A DNA stretch of 64,000 nt from Anaerobacillus alkalidiazotrophicus (GCF_001866055.1 NZ_MLQS01000017.1:125500-189499), one strand, 5' to 3'. Shown: positions 33,964 through 43,326, numbered from the stretch's first letter. Notes: a model not told the origin generated them from the letters alone. Program-made: numbers and translations.

Positions 33964-35592
33964 TTATATTTTTCCTCTTCGTTTTTCATGCATGTATTTC
34001 ATCCATTTTTTTAACTTAAAACTGTAAATAAAATATCCGATACAAGAGAAGACAGATACTCCGACTGAAAGCTGCAAAATAAGTTGATGGGAAGTATATA
34101 TCCCTGTCCCCATTCCGATAAAACCAAGGAGTGTTAATTGAAATAATTGTTTTTTGTGATTTTCAAATATAGAAAATTGAAAATGTCTTCGCTGCTCGAT
34201 TTCTTTTATATTCTCCAGTTTTTGAGGGAGTTTCAGAAATTCTGTAAAGGAATGGACCGTCTTAAATAAAGGTTGTGACTGCAACCAAAACCAAATAAAC
34301 GACCACTTGTTATTTCCTTGTTTACTCAACCAACCCATAAAAACTTTTTTTAAAACAGTAATGAGATCATCCTCTGATGCCAAGTTCCGAAGCATTCCTT
34401 CCATCGTAATGAAAGAACGCCCTAAGAAGACAAATCTCGTTGGTACTTGAATTGGAAGTGCTTGAATTATATCGTTTATTTCCAATTTTAAAGCTATAAG
34501 GTCCATTTCTTTCAATTGCGCAGGTTGAAAAGACAATAATTCAGCCAATATCTTTTCCATCGTCCTTGGTTCTGCTTCAGGGAGCAAGAATCCTAAATGA
34601 GTCAAGCACTCCACAGCTTTAGGGTAATTTTTTGATAGTAAACCCTCTATCAATGTTTGAAAATATATAGAATCCTTCTTAGAAATTTCCCCTACCATCC
34701 CGAAATCTAGTAATATAATTTTTCCTTCCTTTGATACGAGTACGTTTCCTGAATGGGGATCAGCATGGAACATACCTGGTTCAAGCCATTGGGGAAGAAA
34801 AACTTCAATGAGACGCTCTGCCAATTCACGTTGGTTAAATTCTAATTGACTTACTCCTTCTTCATCTGTCAGCTTTATTCCCTCGACCCACTCCATTACC
34901 AAAACTTTTGACGTACTCAGCTCGGAATACACGTCTGGAATTTTTACTCCATCTACATCCTTAAATCGTTCTTGAAAAAAGAGTAGGCTATTTTTTTCCT
35001 GCGAAAAATCAAGCTCCCGCACAATAACTTCCTTGAGTTCTTTAAATAAAAGCTTTAAATTTATAAACCCTTTTGGCATGGGGACAAAATTATGGGCAAA
35101 CCATATAATAATACTTAACGTACGGAAATCAGTTTTTATGATTGATTGAATATTGGGACGTTGTACTTTAATGGCAACTGGTTGGCCATCTTTTAAAATA
35201 CCCTTATAAACTTCACCTATGGAGGCAGAAGCTACTGCCTTTTTATCGATGGAAAGTAAGGAATGATCCAGGGGACCTCCCCATTCTGCTTTGAGAATTC
35301 CCTCAATCTCCTCCCATTCTGAAGGAGGAACTTGATCTGTAAGGTCTTGAATTTGACGGATAAACTCATTAGGAAGCAAGTCCGCACGAATGCTTAGTAA
35401 TTGTCCAATTTTAATAAGTAATCCTTCTAATTCAAATAATGTTTTTCGAAACCTCCCCCCTATTTTTTTCCACAATTTTTCCCAATCAGCTTCAGGTTTT
35501 TTTCTAACTTTATACCAATAAATTTGAATGAAGATGACAAATGCCATTGATAACACCTTTGACATCCGCTTTAATTTACTCCTTGATTTCAT
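33964..35592 (-). CDS. ABC1/UbiB-family protein kinase-like protein
   Basis: A protein of about 542 residues. It has the family's KxGQ signature ('LLIKIGQLLSIRADLLP', near residue 58), the Ala-rich loop variant 'VASASIGEVYKGIL' in place of the kinase Gly loop, Lys in 'VAIKVQRPN', the HAD-like 'MFHADPHSGNVLV' and 'ILLDFGMVG', and two C-terminal membrane helices. UbiB/AarF proteins assist quinone synthesis or lipid handling by an atypical ATPase activity; this organism presumably uses menaquinone. Start uncertain: the ATG at 35592 has the better (still weak) ribosome site than 35610. Confidence 0.88.
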   Translation of the reverse strand: MKSRSKLKRMSKVLSMAFVIFIQIYWYKVRKKPEADWEKLWKKIGGRFRKTLFELEGLLIKIGQLLSIRADLLPNEFIRQIQDLTDQVPPSEWEEIEGILKAEWGGPLDHSLLSIDKKAVASASIGEVYKGILKDGQPVAIKVQRPNIQSIIKTDFRTLSIIIWFAHNFVPMPKGFINLKLLFKELKEVIVRELDFSQEKNSLLFFQERFKDVDGVKIPDVYSELSTSKVLVMEWVEGIKLTDEEGVSQLEFNQRELAERLIEVFLPQWLEPGMFHADPHSGNVLVSKEGKIILLDFGMVGEISKKDSIYFQTLIEGLLSKNYPKAVECLTHLGFLLPEAEPRTMEKILAELLSFQPAQLKEMDLIALKLEINDIIQALPIQVPTRFVFLGRSFITMEGMLRNLASEDDLITVLKKVFMGWLSKQGNNKWSFIWFWLQSQPLFKTVHSFTEFLKLPQKLENIKEIEQRRHFQFSIFENHKKQLFQLTLLGFIGMGTGIYTSHQLILQLSVGVSVFSCIGYFIYSFKLKKWMKYMHEKRRGKI

Positions 35593-35880
35593 CAAATCAC
35601 ATCTTTTCATTATTAATTAACTATGTATTCTGCTTCGTTAGAGTTCAATACTTTATCTATTACTATTTCAACTTATAATTGTCAATTCCTGTTAAGGAAA
35701 ATCCATTTACTCGATTTTGAATTATTTACCCTAAGTAATTGGATATCCTTTTGGCAAGGAAATTGACACAAGAAATGACTTCATTTTTCTCTTTCCATAA
35801 TTTATTTCCACTTAAAAAATAACACCATTATCTAGCTAACACTAATGATATTCCCTCTAAACAAGTTGAAATTAACAACA
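35593..35880. other. Intergenic stretch, promoter side of the ubiB-like gene
   Basis: AT-rich, no coding frame seen. Confidence 0.4.
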
Positions 35881-35922
35881 AAAAAGGCGTTGGGAATTAT
35901 TGTCAGTTTCAACGCCTTTTTA
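35881..35922 (-). terminator. Terminator of the DUF1538/PII operon
   Basis: AAAAAGGCGTTG and CAACGCCTTTTT around a 17-base loop; T-rich on the minus strand as well. It is placed 84 bases after the PII stop. Confidence 0.85.
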
Positions 35923-36005
35923 TCTGTTATATTAAATTTTACATCCCTTAACTGAACCCGTTACTAGTTAAGTTGTCTCCTATTTCTGTCAATGAATTAA
36001 TGAAG

Positions 36006-36734
36006 TTAAGCATGATCGTTAAATTTCTCATTTACCATTTTATTTAAGACATGATTAATACCTATTGTTTTTTCTACTTGAAGAACGAATGAAATTCCTT
36101 TGCCGGGTTGATTAATACCTGCCTCTATGTCAATTTGTTCTAAAACTTGTTCGGTTTTAGTGCGATCAATTAACGTTAGAACAATATCTTTTTCGGGCTC
36201 AATAAGTATATTAAATAGCTTTGCTTGTTCGTGAATTCCTGTTCCTCGTCCTGAAATGATCGTTCCACCTTCAGCCCCTGCATTTTTTGAAGCATCTACA
36301 ACGAGATCAGCATCGCCTTTATTCACAATCGTAACAATAAGATCGTAAAGAATTGCTTGAGATTCCACTTGAGATTTCCCCTCCATATGTTCATTGGTAT
36401 CATTTAAACCTATTAGATGATTAATTCCCATTATTTGTTTCGGACATAACATGATTGCAAGCCCTGTCCCTGGATGACAAAGTTTTGCTTCTTCATTAAT
36501 GGCGCTTAGTACTTTATTGCATATCTGACTATTAACAAGAGTTAGGATAATTTCTTTTTCAGGTGCAATTGTAATTCCGAGGAAAGATTTGTTTTCGTGA
36601 ACTCCTGTTCCAGATCCAATTAATACAGTACCACCTTCAGCACCGGCAAGTTTTGAGGCTTTTACGACTTTTTTTGCACATCCTTTTTTTACAATTGTTA
36701 TGATAAGTTTATGCGCCTTGTTTATGGTGATCAT
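36006..36734 (-). CDS. Tandem PII-like signalling protein
   Basis: About 242 residues made of two PII/GlnB-like domains in one chain: 'LIITIVKKGCAKKVVKASKL' with 'AGAEGGTVLIGSGTGVHE', and 'LIVTIVNKGDADLVVDASKN' with 'AGAEGGTIISGRGTGIHE'. The T-loop 'GTGxHE' is short and lacks the Tyr of GlnB, so uridylylation is not expected. Each repeat has the usual 'GKG/GTG' end loop ('GINQPGKGISFVL', 'LCHPGTGLAIML'). The frame overlaps the DUF1538 gene. By analogy with GlnK on AmtB, it probably gates the membrane partners in response to nucleotides; inferred. Start placed at ATG 36734. Confidence 0.85.
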   Translation of the reverse strand: MITINKAHKLIITIVKKGCAKKVVKASKLAGAEGGTVLIGSGTGVHENKSFLGITIAPEKEIILTLVNSQICNKVLSAINEEAKLCHPGTGLAIMLCPKQIMGINHLIGLNDTNEHMEGKSQVESQAILYDLIVTIVNKGDADLVVDASKNAGAEGGTIISGRGTGIHEQAKLFNILIEPEKDIVLTLIDRTKTEQVLEQIDIEAGINQPGKGISFVLQVEKTIGINHVLNKMVNEKFNDHA

Positions 36735-37461
36735 TATTATGTTGTCGCCCCTTTCCTTCATATAATAGACCTAATGTGAGAACAGAGATAATGGGGGATA
36801 ATGCAACTAATGCAATCATACCAAATCCATCAAGAAGAGGGTTGCGTCCATCAATCTCAGATGCGACACCAACACCAATTGCTAAAATAAAGGTGACAGT
36901 CATAGGTCCAGTTGCTACTCCTCCTGAATCAAAAGCGATAGCTGTAAAGCGTTTTGATGAAAAATACATTAGGATTAGCGCAATAAGGTAACCAGGGATA
37001 ATAAAATACCACAATGGGATTCCAAGCAGAATACGCAACATCGATAAAGCAATTGAAAATGCTACGCCAATTGACAATGTGTATAACATTACTTTTTGAG
37101 AAATAGATCCACCTGAAACTTTTTCAACTTCGTGGTTTAAAATTCTGACGGCAGGTTCTGCGAAGGTTGCTACAAAACCAAATATGAACCCAATTGGTAC
37201 TAGTATCCAATTAAAAGACAAACTTCCTAATTTTTCACCAATCATTTCCCCTACTGGAAAAAAACCTACATGGACCCCTTGTAAAAAGAAAGCTAAACCT
37301 AAAAAAGATAACAAAATTCCTTTACCAATGTTAAATAATTTTCTTCGATTTAATTTTAAAAAGAAAAGTTGAAAAAGAAGAAACAAGATTACTAACGGTA
37401 ATAATGCATAGGTAACTTCTAGCAAAACATGACCAAATCCTTTAAATATTTGAATATTCAT
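36709..37461 (-). CDS. DUF1538 membrane protein, second subunit
   Basis: A 250-residue protein with about seven hydrophobic segments. It shares motifs with the neighbouring DUF1538 protein: 'GVHVGFFPVGEMIGEKLG', 'ATFAEPAVRILNHEVEKVSGG' and 'IAFDSGGVATGPMTVTFILA'. The Gly-rich 'SGGVATGPMTV' inside a membrane segment looks like a pore or substrate site. Its start overlaps the previous stop (ATGA), so the two are made together, probably as a heteromer. Transport substrate unknown. Confidence 0.85.
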   Translation of the reverse strand: MNIQIFKGFGHVLLEVTYALLPLVILFLLFQLFFLKLNRRKLFNIGKGILLSFLGLAFFLQGVHVGFFPVGEMIGEKLGSLSFNWILVPIGFIFGFVATFAEPAVRILNHEVEKVSGGSISQKVMLYTLSIGVAFSIALSMLRILLGIPLWYFIIPGYLIALILMYFSSKRFTAIAFDSGGVATGPMTVTFILAIGVGVASEIDGRNPLLDGFGMIALVALSPIISVLTLGLLYEGKGRQHNNDHHKQGA

Positions 37462-38150
37462 CCGAAAATCACTCCTAAGATTAAAACCGCCAAGATTGGT
37501 CCTATGGACGCTAATGCTACAAGACCAAAACTATCACTTGCAGATGCTTTGCCTTTCAATACAGAAGCTACTCCAACACCTAATGCTAAAATGAACGGAA
37601 CCGTCATTGGCCCGGTCGTAACACCGCCGGCATCGAAAGAAATAGGAATAAAATTGTCAGGAGTAAAAGCAGCCAATAAAAAGGCTACTCCATAGCCTAA
37701 TATTAAAATGTGGATAATTTTAATGTTGAAAATAATTCGAAGCATTGCTAATGCAACAAATATACCTACGCCTAATGCAACTGAATAAATAAGAATATTA
37801 CTTGAAATTTCTCCATTAGAAACAAGATCAATTTGTGTTGCTAACACTCTTACATCGGGTTCAGCAACGGTAACAACAAAACCAAGAAGGAAACCGAAAA
37901 ATAAAATCACCCACAATTTCTTTGTTTTTGGCAAGGCTGATCCAACCATTTTCCCTACGGGTAGAAGACCGATGTGAACACCTAGAAGAAAGAGGATTAG
38001 ACCAATGCTGACAAAAACGACACCAACTAAAAATTGTAGAAACATTTCTATTGGTAACCAGATGATTGTAAATTGAAGTATGATAACTACTAGCGTAATA
38101 GGGAGTATTGCATATACAACTTCTTTAATCGTATCTTTAACATCTTGCAT
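37458..38150 (-). CDS. DUF1538 membrane protein, first subunit
   Basis: A 230-residue protein with about seven helices and the same set of motifs: 'GVHIGLLPVGKMVGSALP', 'VTVAEPDVRVLATQIDLVSNG', 'PISFDAGGVTTGPMTVPFI'. In several genomes DUF1538 occurs as one long protein or as pairs; here it is a pair. The ribosome site GAGAGGAGA precedes ATG. The gene follows the zinc-ribbon peptide by 35 bases. Confidence 0.85.
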   Translation of the reverse strand: MQDVKDTIKEVVYAILPITLVVIILQFTIIWLPIEMFLQFLVGVVFVSIGLILFLLGVHIGLLPVGKMVGSALPKTKKLWVILFFGFLLGFVVTVAEPDVRVLATQIDLVSNGEISSNILIYSVALGVGIFVALAMLRIIFNIKIIHILILGYGVAFLLAAFTPDNFIPISFDAGGVTTGPMTVPFILALGVGVASVLKGKASASDSFGLVALASIGPILAVLILGVIFG

Positions 38151-38185
38151 AATCGTCTCCTCTCACGTTTCATCATTATATTTTA

Positions 38186-38338
38186 TTAAAAAGGGTGATT
38201 AGGTTTTGAGGAAGAAATATCTCTCTTTCCTTTTCCGTTACAACGAGGACAATTCACTTTTACTTTTAAAAGTTTCAAAAAAACTTTCGTAACTTTACCG
38301 GTACCATGACATTTTTTACAAATCACAATAATTGCCAT
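38186..38338 (-). CDS. Zinc-ribbon peptide leading the DUF1538 operon
   Basis: A 50-residue peptide with two CxxCxGxG knuckles as in DnaJ: 'CKKCHGTGK' (residues 7-15) and 'CPRCNGKGK' (residues 30-38), joined by a basic helix ('KVFLKLLKVKV'). Ribosome site GGTGGGA before ATG. It is the first gene before the DUF1538 pair on the minus strand. It could be a metal-binding regulator or chaperone-like factor for the complex. Confidence 0.7.
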   Translation of the reverse strand: MAIIVICKKCHGTGKVTKVFLKLLKVKVNCPRCNGKGKRDISSSKPNHPF

Positions 38339-38524
38339 AATCCCACCGCTTTCTTAAGTTTATCATACTTAATTCGAAAATTCAGAATTTTTGTTTTGTA
38401 GCAAGGAGTAATGGTCGTTTATTATCCTAATAATTCCTATTATAATGTATATTCAGAATTTACGTTACTTATAACTATGGTATAATTATATTATGTAACA
38501 TTAGAGGAAAGGTGACTAACAAAT

Positions 38525-39085
38525 ATGGAATTTGTTGAGGCCATTAAAGACCGCAAAAAAATAAAAGAAATTAAAGAAGTTTTATTCAAAAGATCGAAAA
38601 GAGATTATCTTTTATTTACTTTAGGTATAAACACTGGACTAAAAGTAAGTGATTTGTTAAATCTTAAAAAGCATGAAATCGTCGAAAGAAATGATTGTGT
38701 TAAAGACTATATTAGTGTCTGTGACAAGGAGACAAACCTAGTTTATTTAAATGAACAAGTAAAAACTGCTGTGTATGATTATGTGAAAACGGTTCCTTTC
38801 TTGTCTGATGATGATTACGTGTTTAAATCCAAAAAAGGTACCGCTCCAATTACTCGGCAACAAGCATATCGAATTATTAATTCTGTAGCTAAAGAAGTGG
38901 GGATAAATTCCAAAATTGGTACACATACTTTACGGAAAACTTTTGGCTATCATGCGTATTGTGGTGGTGTAGCAGTTTCAATTTTACAAAAGTTATTTCA
39001 CCATTCTTCAAAAGGGGAAACAATGAAATATATTGGCATTGAAAAAGGAGAAAATATACGCTCTCAAATTGATGTGAATTTATAG
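38525..39085 (+). CDS. Tyrosine recombinase-like protein
   Basis: A 186-residue catalytic domain without the usual N-terminal core-binding domain. It has 'HTLRKTFGYHAY' (H-x-x-R) near residue 141, the next His in 'KLFHHSSKGETMKY', and the nucleophile Tyr in 'MKYIGIE' (near 175). The first catalytic Arg, usually in 'TGLRxSD', is Lys here ('TGLKVSDLL'), which may reduce or abolish recombination. Such small integrase-like proteins are common single chromosomal genes in Bacillaceae. No phage genes lie nearby. Confidence 0.8.
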   Translation: MEFVEAIKDRKKIKEIKEVLFKRSKRDYLLFTLGINTGLKVSDLLNLKKHEIVERNDCVKDYISVCDKETNLVYLNEQVKTAVYDYVKTVPFLSDDDYVFKSKKGTAPITRQQAYRIINSVAKEVGINSKIGTHTLRKTFGYHAYCGGVAVSILQKLFHHSSKGETMKYIGIEKGENIRSQIDVNL

Positions 39086-39105
39086 GAGAAAAGGTAGGTG
39101 TTTCG

Positions 39106-39939
39106 ATGAAAAGATTTTTAGATTACTTGTTATTAACAGCTGGTTCAATCATTGTTGCTGTAGGTCTTGAGTTAATCTTAGCCCCGAATGGGATGGTAGA
39201 TGGTGGTGTAACTGCTATTGCTATTATGAGCAATGCATTATGGAATATCCCAATATGGTCTGTTTTTATTTTATTAAATATTCCGTCTTTGATTATCGCT
39301 GGTAAGTATATGGGGAGAAAATTTGTTTTTCGTACACTTTATGCTAATGTCTTAACTTCAGGAGCATTAATATATTTTGCACCTTTTCCAGCGATTACCT
39401 CATCTGAAGTATTAATTGTATTATACGGTGGGTTATTACTAGGACTTGGTATTGGTTTGGTTGTGACGGCTGGTGGTGCGATAGATGGCTCTGAAATGAT
39501 AGCTATTTGGATGAATAAAAAATATGGAGTTTCTGTAAGTAAGTTTTTATTAGCCATAAATGCTATTATCCTCTCGATGGCAGCCATTGTTTTTACTTTA
39601 GAAAAAGCGATGTTCTCAATAGCAGTATTTTTCATTGTTGCAAAGGTTATTGATTTTATTTTAGACGGAATCAATCAAGGTAAAGCAGTAATGATTATTT
39701 CGAGCAAGCCAGAAGAAGTAGGGAAAAAGTTAATTGATGAATTAGGTATTTCAATCACTTACCTTAAAGGAGTAGGTGGGTATACTGGTGATGAAATTCA
39801 GCTCATTTATTGTATTACTGATAGATTAATGTATCCGAAGTTAAAGGACGTGGTCTTATCTATAGATTCATCTGCCATACTTGAAGCGTCTCTAGTAACA
39901 GAAACAGCTGGTGTAAAGAAAAGATCATTGATTAAATAG
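39106..39939 (+). CDS. YitT-family membrane protein
   Basis: A 277-residue protein with five to six helices ('LLLTAGSIIVAVGLELIL' first; 'GGVTAIAIMSNALW' and 'GGAIDGSEMIAIWMNKKYG' as repeat motifs) and a C-terminal soluble DUF2179 domain ('LTTxLKGVGGYTG'-like, here 'ITYLKGVGGYTGDE'). Possibly transport-related; unproven. It follows the integrase-like gene by 20 bases and may share its transcript. Confidence 0.88.
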   Translation: MKRFLDYLLLTAGSIIVAVGLELILAPNGMVDGGVTAIAIMSNALWNIPIWSVFILLNIPSLIIAGKYMGRKFVFRTLYANVLTSGALIYFAPFPAITSSEVLIVLYGGLLLGLGIGLVVTAGGAIDGSEMIAIWMNKKYGVSVSKFLLAINAIILSMAAIVFTLEKAMFSIAVFFIVAKVIDFILDGINQGKAVMIISSKPEEVGKKLIDELGISITYLKGVGGYTGDEIQLIYCITDRLMYPKLKDVVLSIDSSAILEASLVTETAGVKKRSLIK

Positions 39940-40167
39940 GGTTGAAACTCACAATCCTAGAAATAAAATAAATATTGAACTTTGTTTTTCTGTAAAATAT
40001 ACTTTTATTAGTAATTAGGAAGATCATAGTAATAAAAAAATTTTAAATACAAAGTCAGAATTTTAAGATGAAACTACAATTGAGTGAGTTAATAATAATG
40101 AGTTATTCTCGGTTACACCTACCTGGTTGATTTTTGGGTAGATTAAATTTCTAAGGAGTGGAGAAAG

Positions 40168-40626
40168 TTGTTACATAGTCAATATGTAGTTTTTAAGCTA
40201 GAAGAAGGTGAATATGGAATTGATATTATGAACGTAAAAGAAATAACCGAATGTCAAACTATGACAATGGTTCCTAATTCACCAACTTATATTGAAGGTG
40301 TTATTAATTTAAGAGGAAATGTTATTCCGGTTATTAATCTAAAGAAAAAATTTCATTTGATAGATACAAAAATAAAGGAAACTAGTAAGGTTATTATTAG
40401 TAGTTTAGAGGATAATCAAGTTGGTTTTATTGTAGATGATGCTTCTCAAGTTTTAACGTTAATGCAATCGGACATTCAAAGTCGTCCAGAGTTACTTGGT
40501 GTAATTAATGAAAAATATGTAAATGGTATTGCAAAAGTTGAAGAAAAATTAATTATTCTAATAGACCTATTGGAAACATTAACAGCTGATGAAATAGAAG
40601 CTATAAAAGATACGAAAGTAGGTTAA
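40168..40626 (+). CDS. cheW: CheW-type chemotaxis coupling protein
   Basis: A 152-residue single CheW domain: 'YVVFKLEEGEYGIDIMNVKE' at the start, 'PTYIEGVINLRGNVIPVINL' in the middle, and 'YVNGIAKVEEKLIILIDL' at the end. It links receptors to CheA. The start is TTG after AAGGAG. It lies alone, away from any other chemotaxis gene in this window, which suggests a second coupling protein (CheV-like or CheW2 use). Confidence 0.93.
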   Translation: MLHSQYVVFKLEEGEYGIDIMNVKEITECQTMTMVPNSPTYIEGVINLRGNVIPVINLKKKFHLIDTKIKETSKVIISSLEDNQVGFIVDDASQVLTLMQSDIQSRPELLGVINEKYVNGIAKVEEKLIILIDLLETLTADEIEAIKDTKVG

Positions 40627-40655
40627 TCTTTAGATTATTCGTAGTGAATTTAGGG

Positions 40656-40711
40656 ATTTATCCCACTCTTAATGGGGAGTAAAACACTAAATGATTGAAG
40701 GTTAACTTTAT
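40656..40711 (+). repeat. R2 relic, both ends only
   Basis: TTTATCCCACTCTTAATGGGGAGTAAAACAC joined directly to TGATTGAAGGTTAACTTTAT. It keeps both TTTAT junctions, but almost all the hairpin DNA is deleted. Confidence 0.65.
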
Positions 40712-40747
40712 CAATATTAATTTTTTATTAGGGTAAAATATGGTATT

Positions 40748-40795
40748 CATAGAGGAAAAGACTTTGTTCAAAAAAGTCTTTTCCTCTATTTTCAA
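40748..40795 (+). terminator. Terminator of cheW
   Basis: ATAGAGGAAAAGACTTTG-TTCAAAA-AAGTCTTTTCCTCTATTTT; perfect 15-bp stem core. Confidence 0.85.
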
Positions 40796-41003
40796 TCATC
40801 CATTAATCAGCATGAGACTGTGTTCACTACATAATTTTACTGCTCCTCTTAACAAATGTTGTATTTCCTGTATAATAAAATCTGAAATAAGTTTATCTTT
40901 ACTATCAAAATACACGCTTCATAATGGTCTTTAAATTTTTTCTATAATGAAAAGGAATTTAGCAATTATTAGAGTAAAAAAGTTGAAAGAGAGTGAGAAC
41001 AAT

Positions 41004-41723
41004 ATGGGCCGTAAGTGGAACAATATTAAAGAAAAAAAAGCATCTAAAGATGCTAATAATAGTCGTGTCTATTCAAAATTCGGATTGGAAATTTATGTGA
41101 CGGCTAAGCGGGGTGAACCAGATCCAGAATCAAACCAAGCACTAAAATTCGTTATTGAACGGGCAAAAACGTATAATGTACCGAAAGCCATTATTGACCG
41201 TGCTATTGAAAAAGCGAAAGGTGGTACTGAAGAATCTTATGACGAACTTCGTTATGAAGGTTTCGGTCCAAACGGATCAATGGTTATTGTTGATGCCCTA
41301 ACGAATAACGTAAATCGTACTGCAGCTGAAGTGCGTGCTGCATTTAATAAAAATGGTGGAAATTTAGGGGTAAATGGATCTGTTGCTTACATGTTTGACG
41401 CAACAGCAGTAATTGGGGTCGAAGGTAAAACTGAAGAAGAAGTTCTTGAATTACTGTTGGAAGCGGACGTAGAAGTGCGTGATATCTTACAAGAAGATGA
41501 AGCAGTAATTATTTATGCAGAACCAGATCAGTTTCATGCCGTACAAGAAGCATTCAAGAGTGTTGGTATTACTGAGTTCACAGTTGCTGAACAAACAATG
41601 CTTCCGCAAAATGAACTATCCCTTACTGAGGATGCGAAAATAAAATTCGAAAAAATTATTGATACGTTAGAAGATTTAGATGATGTTCAACGAGTGTACC
41701 ATAATGTTGATTTAGGTGAATAA
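41004..41723 (+). CDS. YebC/PmpR-family protein, YeeN type
   Basis: A 239-residue three-domain protein beginning '[20 protein letters not shown]' as in the shorter B. subtilis YeeN-like branch. '[20 protein letters not shown]' and '[14 protein letters not shown]' are family signatures. Recent work assigns YebC-type proteins to relieving ribosome stalling at proline runs; earlier they were called transcription regulators. The ATG at 41004 fits the family; the frame opens at 40947. Ribosome site GAGAGTGAG. Confidence 0.93.
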   Translation: MGRKWNNIKEKKASKDANNSRVYSKFGLEIYVTAKRGEPDPESNQALKFVIERAKTYNVPKAIIDRAIEKAKGGTEESYDELRYEGFGPNGSMVIVDALTNNVNRTAAEVRAAFNKNGGNLGVNGSVAYMFDATAVIGVEGKTEEEVLELLLEADVEVRDILQEDEAVIIYAEPDQFHAVQEAFKSVGITEFTVAEQTMLPQNELSLTEDAKIKFEKIIDTLEDLDDVQRVYHNVDLGE

Positions 41724-41726
41724 TTA

Positions 41727-41767
41727 TAAAAAGCAAACCTTTTAGTATTGAAGGTTTGCTTTTTTCA
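41727..41767 (+). terminator. Terminator of the yebC-like gene
   Basis: AAAAAGCAAACCTT-TTAGTATTG-AAGGTTTGCTTTTTT. Confidence 0.9.
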
Positions 41768-42045
41768 AAGGGGGAATTAATAATTGTAGTAGGAAACCTA
41801 TCTAATTTAACACCTACCTGAACGAGGTTACTTCACCTGATTTTATGAAGGTAAAAAGTGGGCTTTATGTAATGGGAGAAATTTACTATTGTACGTGAAG
41901 AAGGCGTTTTGTATATCTTATAATGAAACTATAGTAATAGCTAAAATATGAGCTCGTATTTTTAAAGTAAAATGATATAATCAAAAAGTAATGCTTGTTT
42001 TCTTATATTTTCCTTATTTACTAAGTTTATAAAGGTGGTGATTGG

Positions 42046-43323
42046 TTGGTTAATTTACTATTAAATGTTCTTACCATTTTAATAGGAGTATTCATATATT
42101 ATATCTTTGTTTTTAATAAACAGGTTCATGATAAATATCAAAAACCTCTCATCGGCTTCGTGGCAATTGTTAGTATTGTGCTCTGTATGATATTTCCTGC
42201 TGAAAATATCAATGACTATCTTTATGATTTAAGAGTAATCCCTTTTATTATCGGGGCTATTTATGGTGGCAGAAATGTGGGAGGGGTCCTTTTAGTTGCT
42301 TTTATCCTGTCACAATACATACTTATTGGTAGCGGTACCGGGTTTTATTTAACAATTTTTCAGGGTCTTTTATTACTGATTTTCACACATATTGTAAGCC
42401 CTAATTTTAAAAGTTATAGCATACGAAAAAAACATCTAATAGGATTAGCATTCTTGTTAGTAAGTTGGATAGTAAATGTCTTAAATCATTTCTTTTTCAT
42501 GCCGCATACGTTAGATTATTATTTCTTATCAATATTAATCTTCCATTCTGTTACTCTGCTTTTAACTTATTCATTGGTCATTCATATTATTGAATACATT
42601 AGACAAAATCAAAAAATGCAAGAAGAAATAAATGAAATAGAAAAACTAAGAGTTATAAGTGAACTTGCTGCTAGTGTTTCACATGAAGTACGCAATCCAC
42701 TTACTGTAACGAAAGGCTTTCTACAATTGTTAAAGGATAATGAAATTACCTACGACAAGAGAAAAGAGTATTTAGATTATTCTTTATGTGAACTAGATCG
42801 AGCTAAGGCCATTATTACAGGTTATTTAACATATGCCAAACCTTCTAATGGGAACGCACTAACAAGTATAGAGGTTTCTCGGGAAATAGACAAAGTCTTT
42901 CAGGTGCTGATGCCGTATGCGCTTATGCGAGGAGTAGAACTTTCTGTAGAAAATATAATGGAAGTTTATGTCATTGGTGATCCCAAAAAGTTTCAACAAT
43001 GTATTGTAAACATTGTAAAAAATGCAATTGAGGCAATGAACGAGGGTGGAAAAGTGATTGTCAATACAAAACTAAAGCACCAAACGTTAATTCTTTCAAT
43101 TCAAGACTTTGGTGAAGGGATGTCGAAGCAAGAAATTTCATTACTCGGTTTACCATTTTATTCAACAAAGGAAACTGGAACTGGTCTTGGTATAATGGTT
43201 GCCTATAGTATTATTAAATCAATGGGATGGAAAGTAGAAATAAAAAGTAGAGAAAGTGTTGGAACTACTTTTTTCTTGGAAATCCCATTATCTAATTCGA
43301 ATAGTAAAAGTTATATTAGCTGA
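42046..43323 (+). CDS. Sensor histidine kinase with 5TM receptor, first of a pair
   Basis: A 425-residue kinase. About six helices span residues 3-190, with 'DLRVIPFIIGAIYGGRNVGG' resembling the LytS/YhcK-type 5TM receptor. Then follow the phosphoacceptor 'ELAASVSHEVRNPLTVTKGF' near residue 213, 'VNIVKNAIEAMNEGGK' (N-box), and 'DFGEGMSKQEI' with 'TGTGLGIMVAYSI' (ATP lid). No response regulator is adjacent, as in KinB-type kinases that feed Spo0F. The start is TTG after AAAGGTGG. Confidence 0.9.
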   Translation: MVNLLLNVLTILIGVFIYYIFVFNKQVHDKYQKPLIGFVAIVSIVLCMIFPAENINDYLYDLRVIPFIIGAIYGGRNVGGVLLVAFILSQYILIGSGTGFYLTIFQGLLLLIFTHIVSPNFKSYSIRKKHLIGLAFLLVSWIVNVLNHFFFMPHTLDYYFLSILIFHSVTLLLTYSLVIHIIEYIRQNQKMQEEINEIEKLRVISELAASVSHEVRNPLTVTKGFLQLLKDNEITYDKRKEYLDYSLCELDRAKAIITGYLTYAKPSNGNALTSIEVSREIDKVFQVLMPYALMRGVELSVENIMEVYVIGDPKKFQQCIVNIVKNAIEAMNEGGKVIVNTKLKHQTLILSIQDFGEGMSKQEISLLGLPFYSTKETGTGLGIMVAYSIIKSMGWKVEIKSRESVGTTFFLEIPLSNSNSKSYIS

Positions 43324-43326
43324 GTT

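Noticed and set aside
38525..39085. Prophage or integrative element marked by the integrase
   Set aside because: No phage, plasmid or tRNA attachment features lie on either side; neighbours are ordinary chromosomal genes, and the protein lacks the arm-binding domain.
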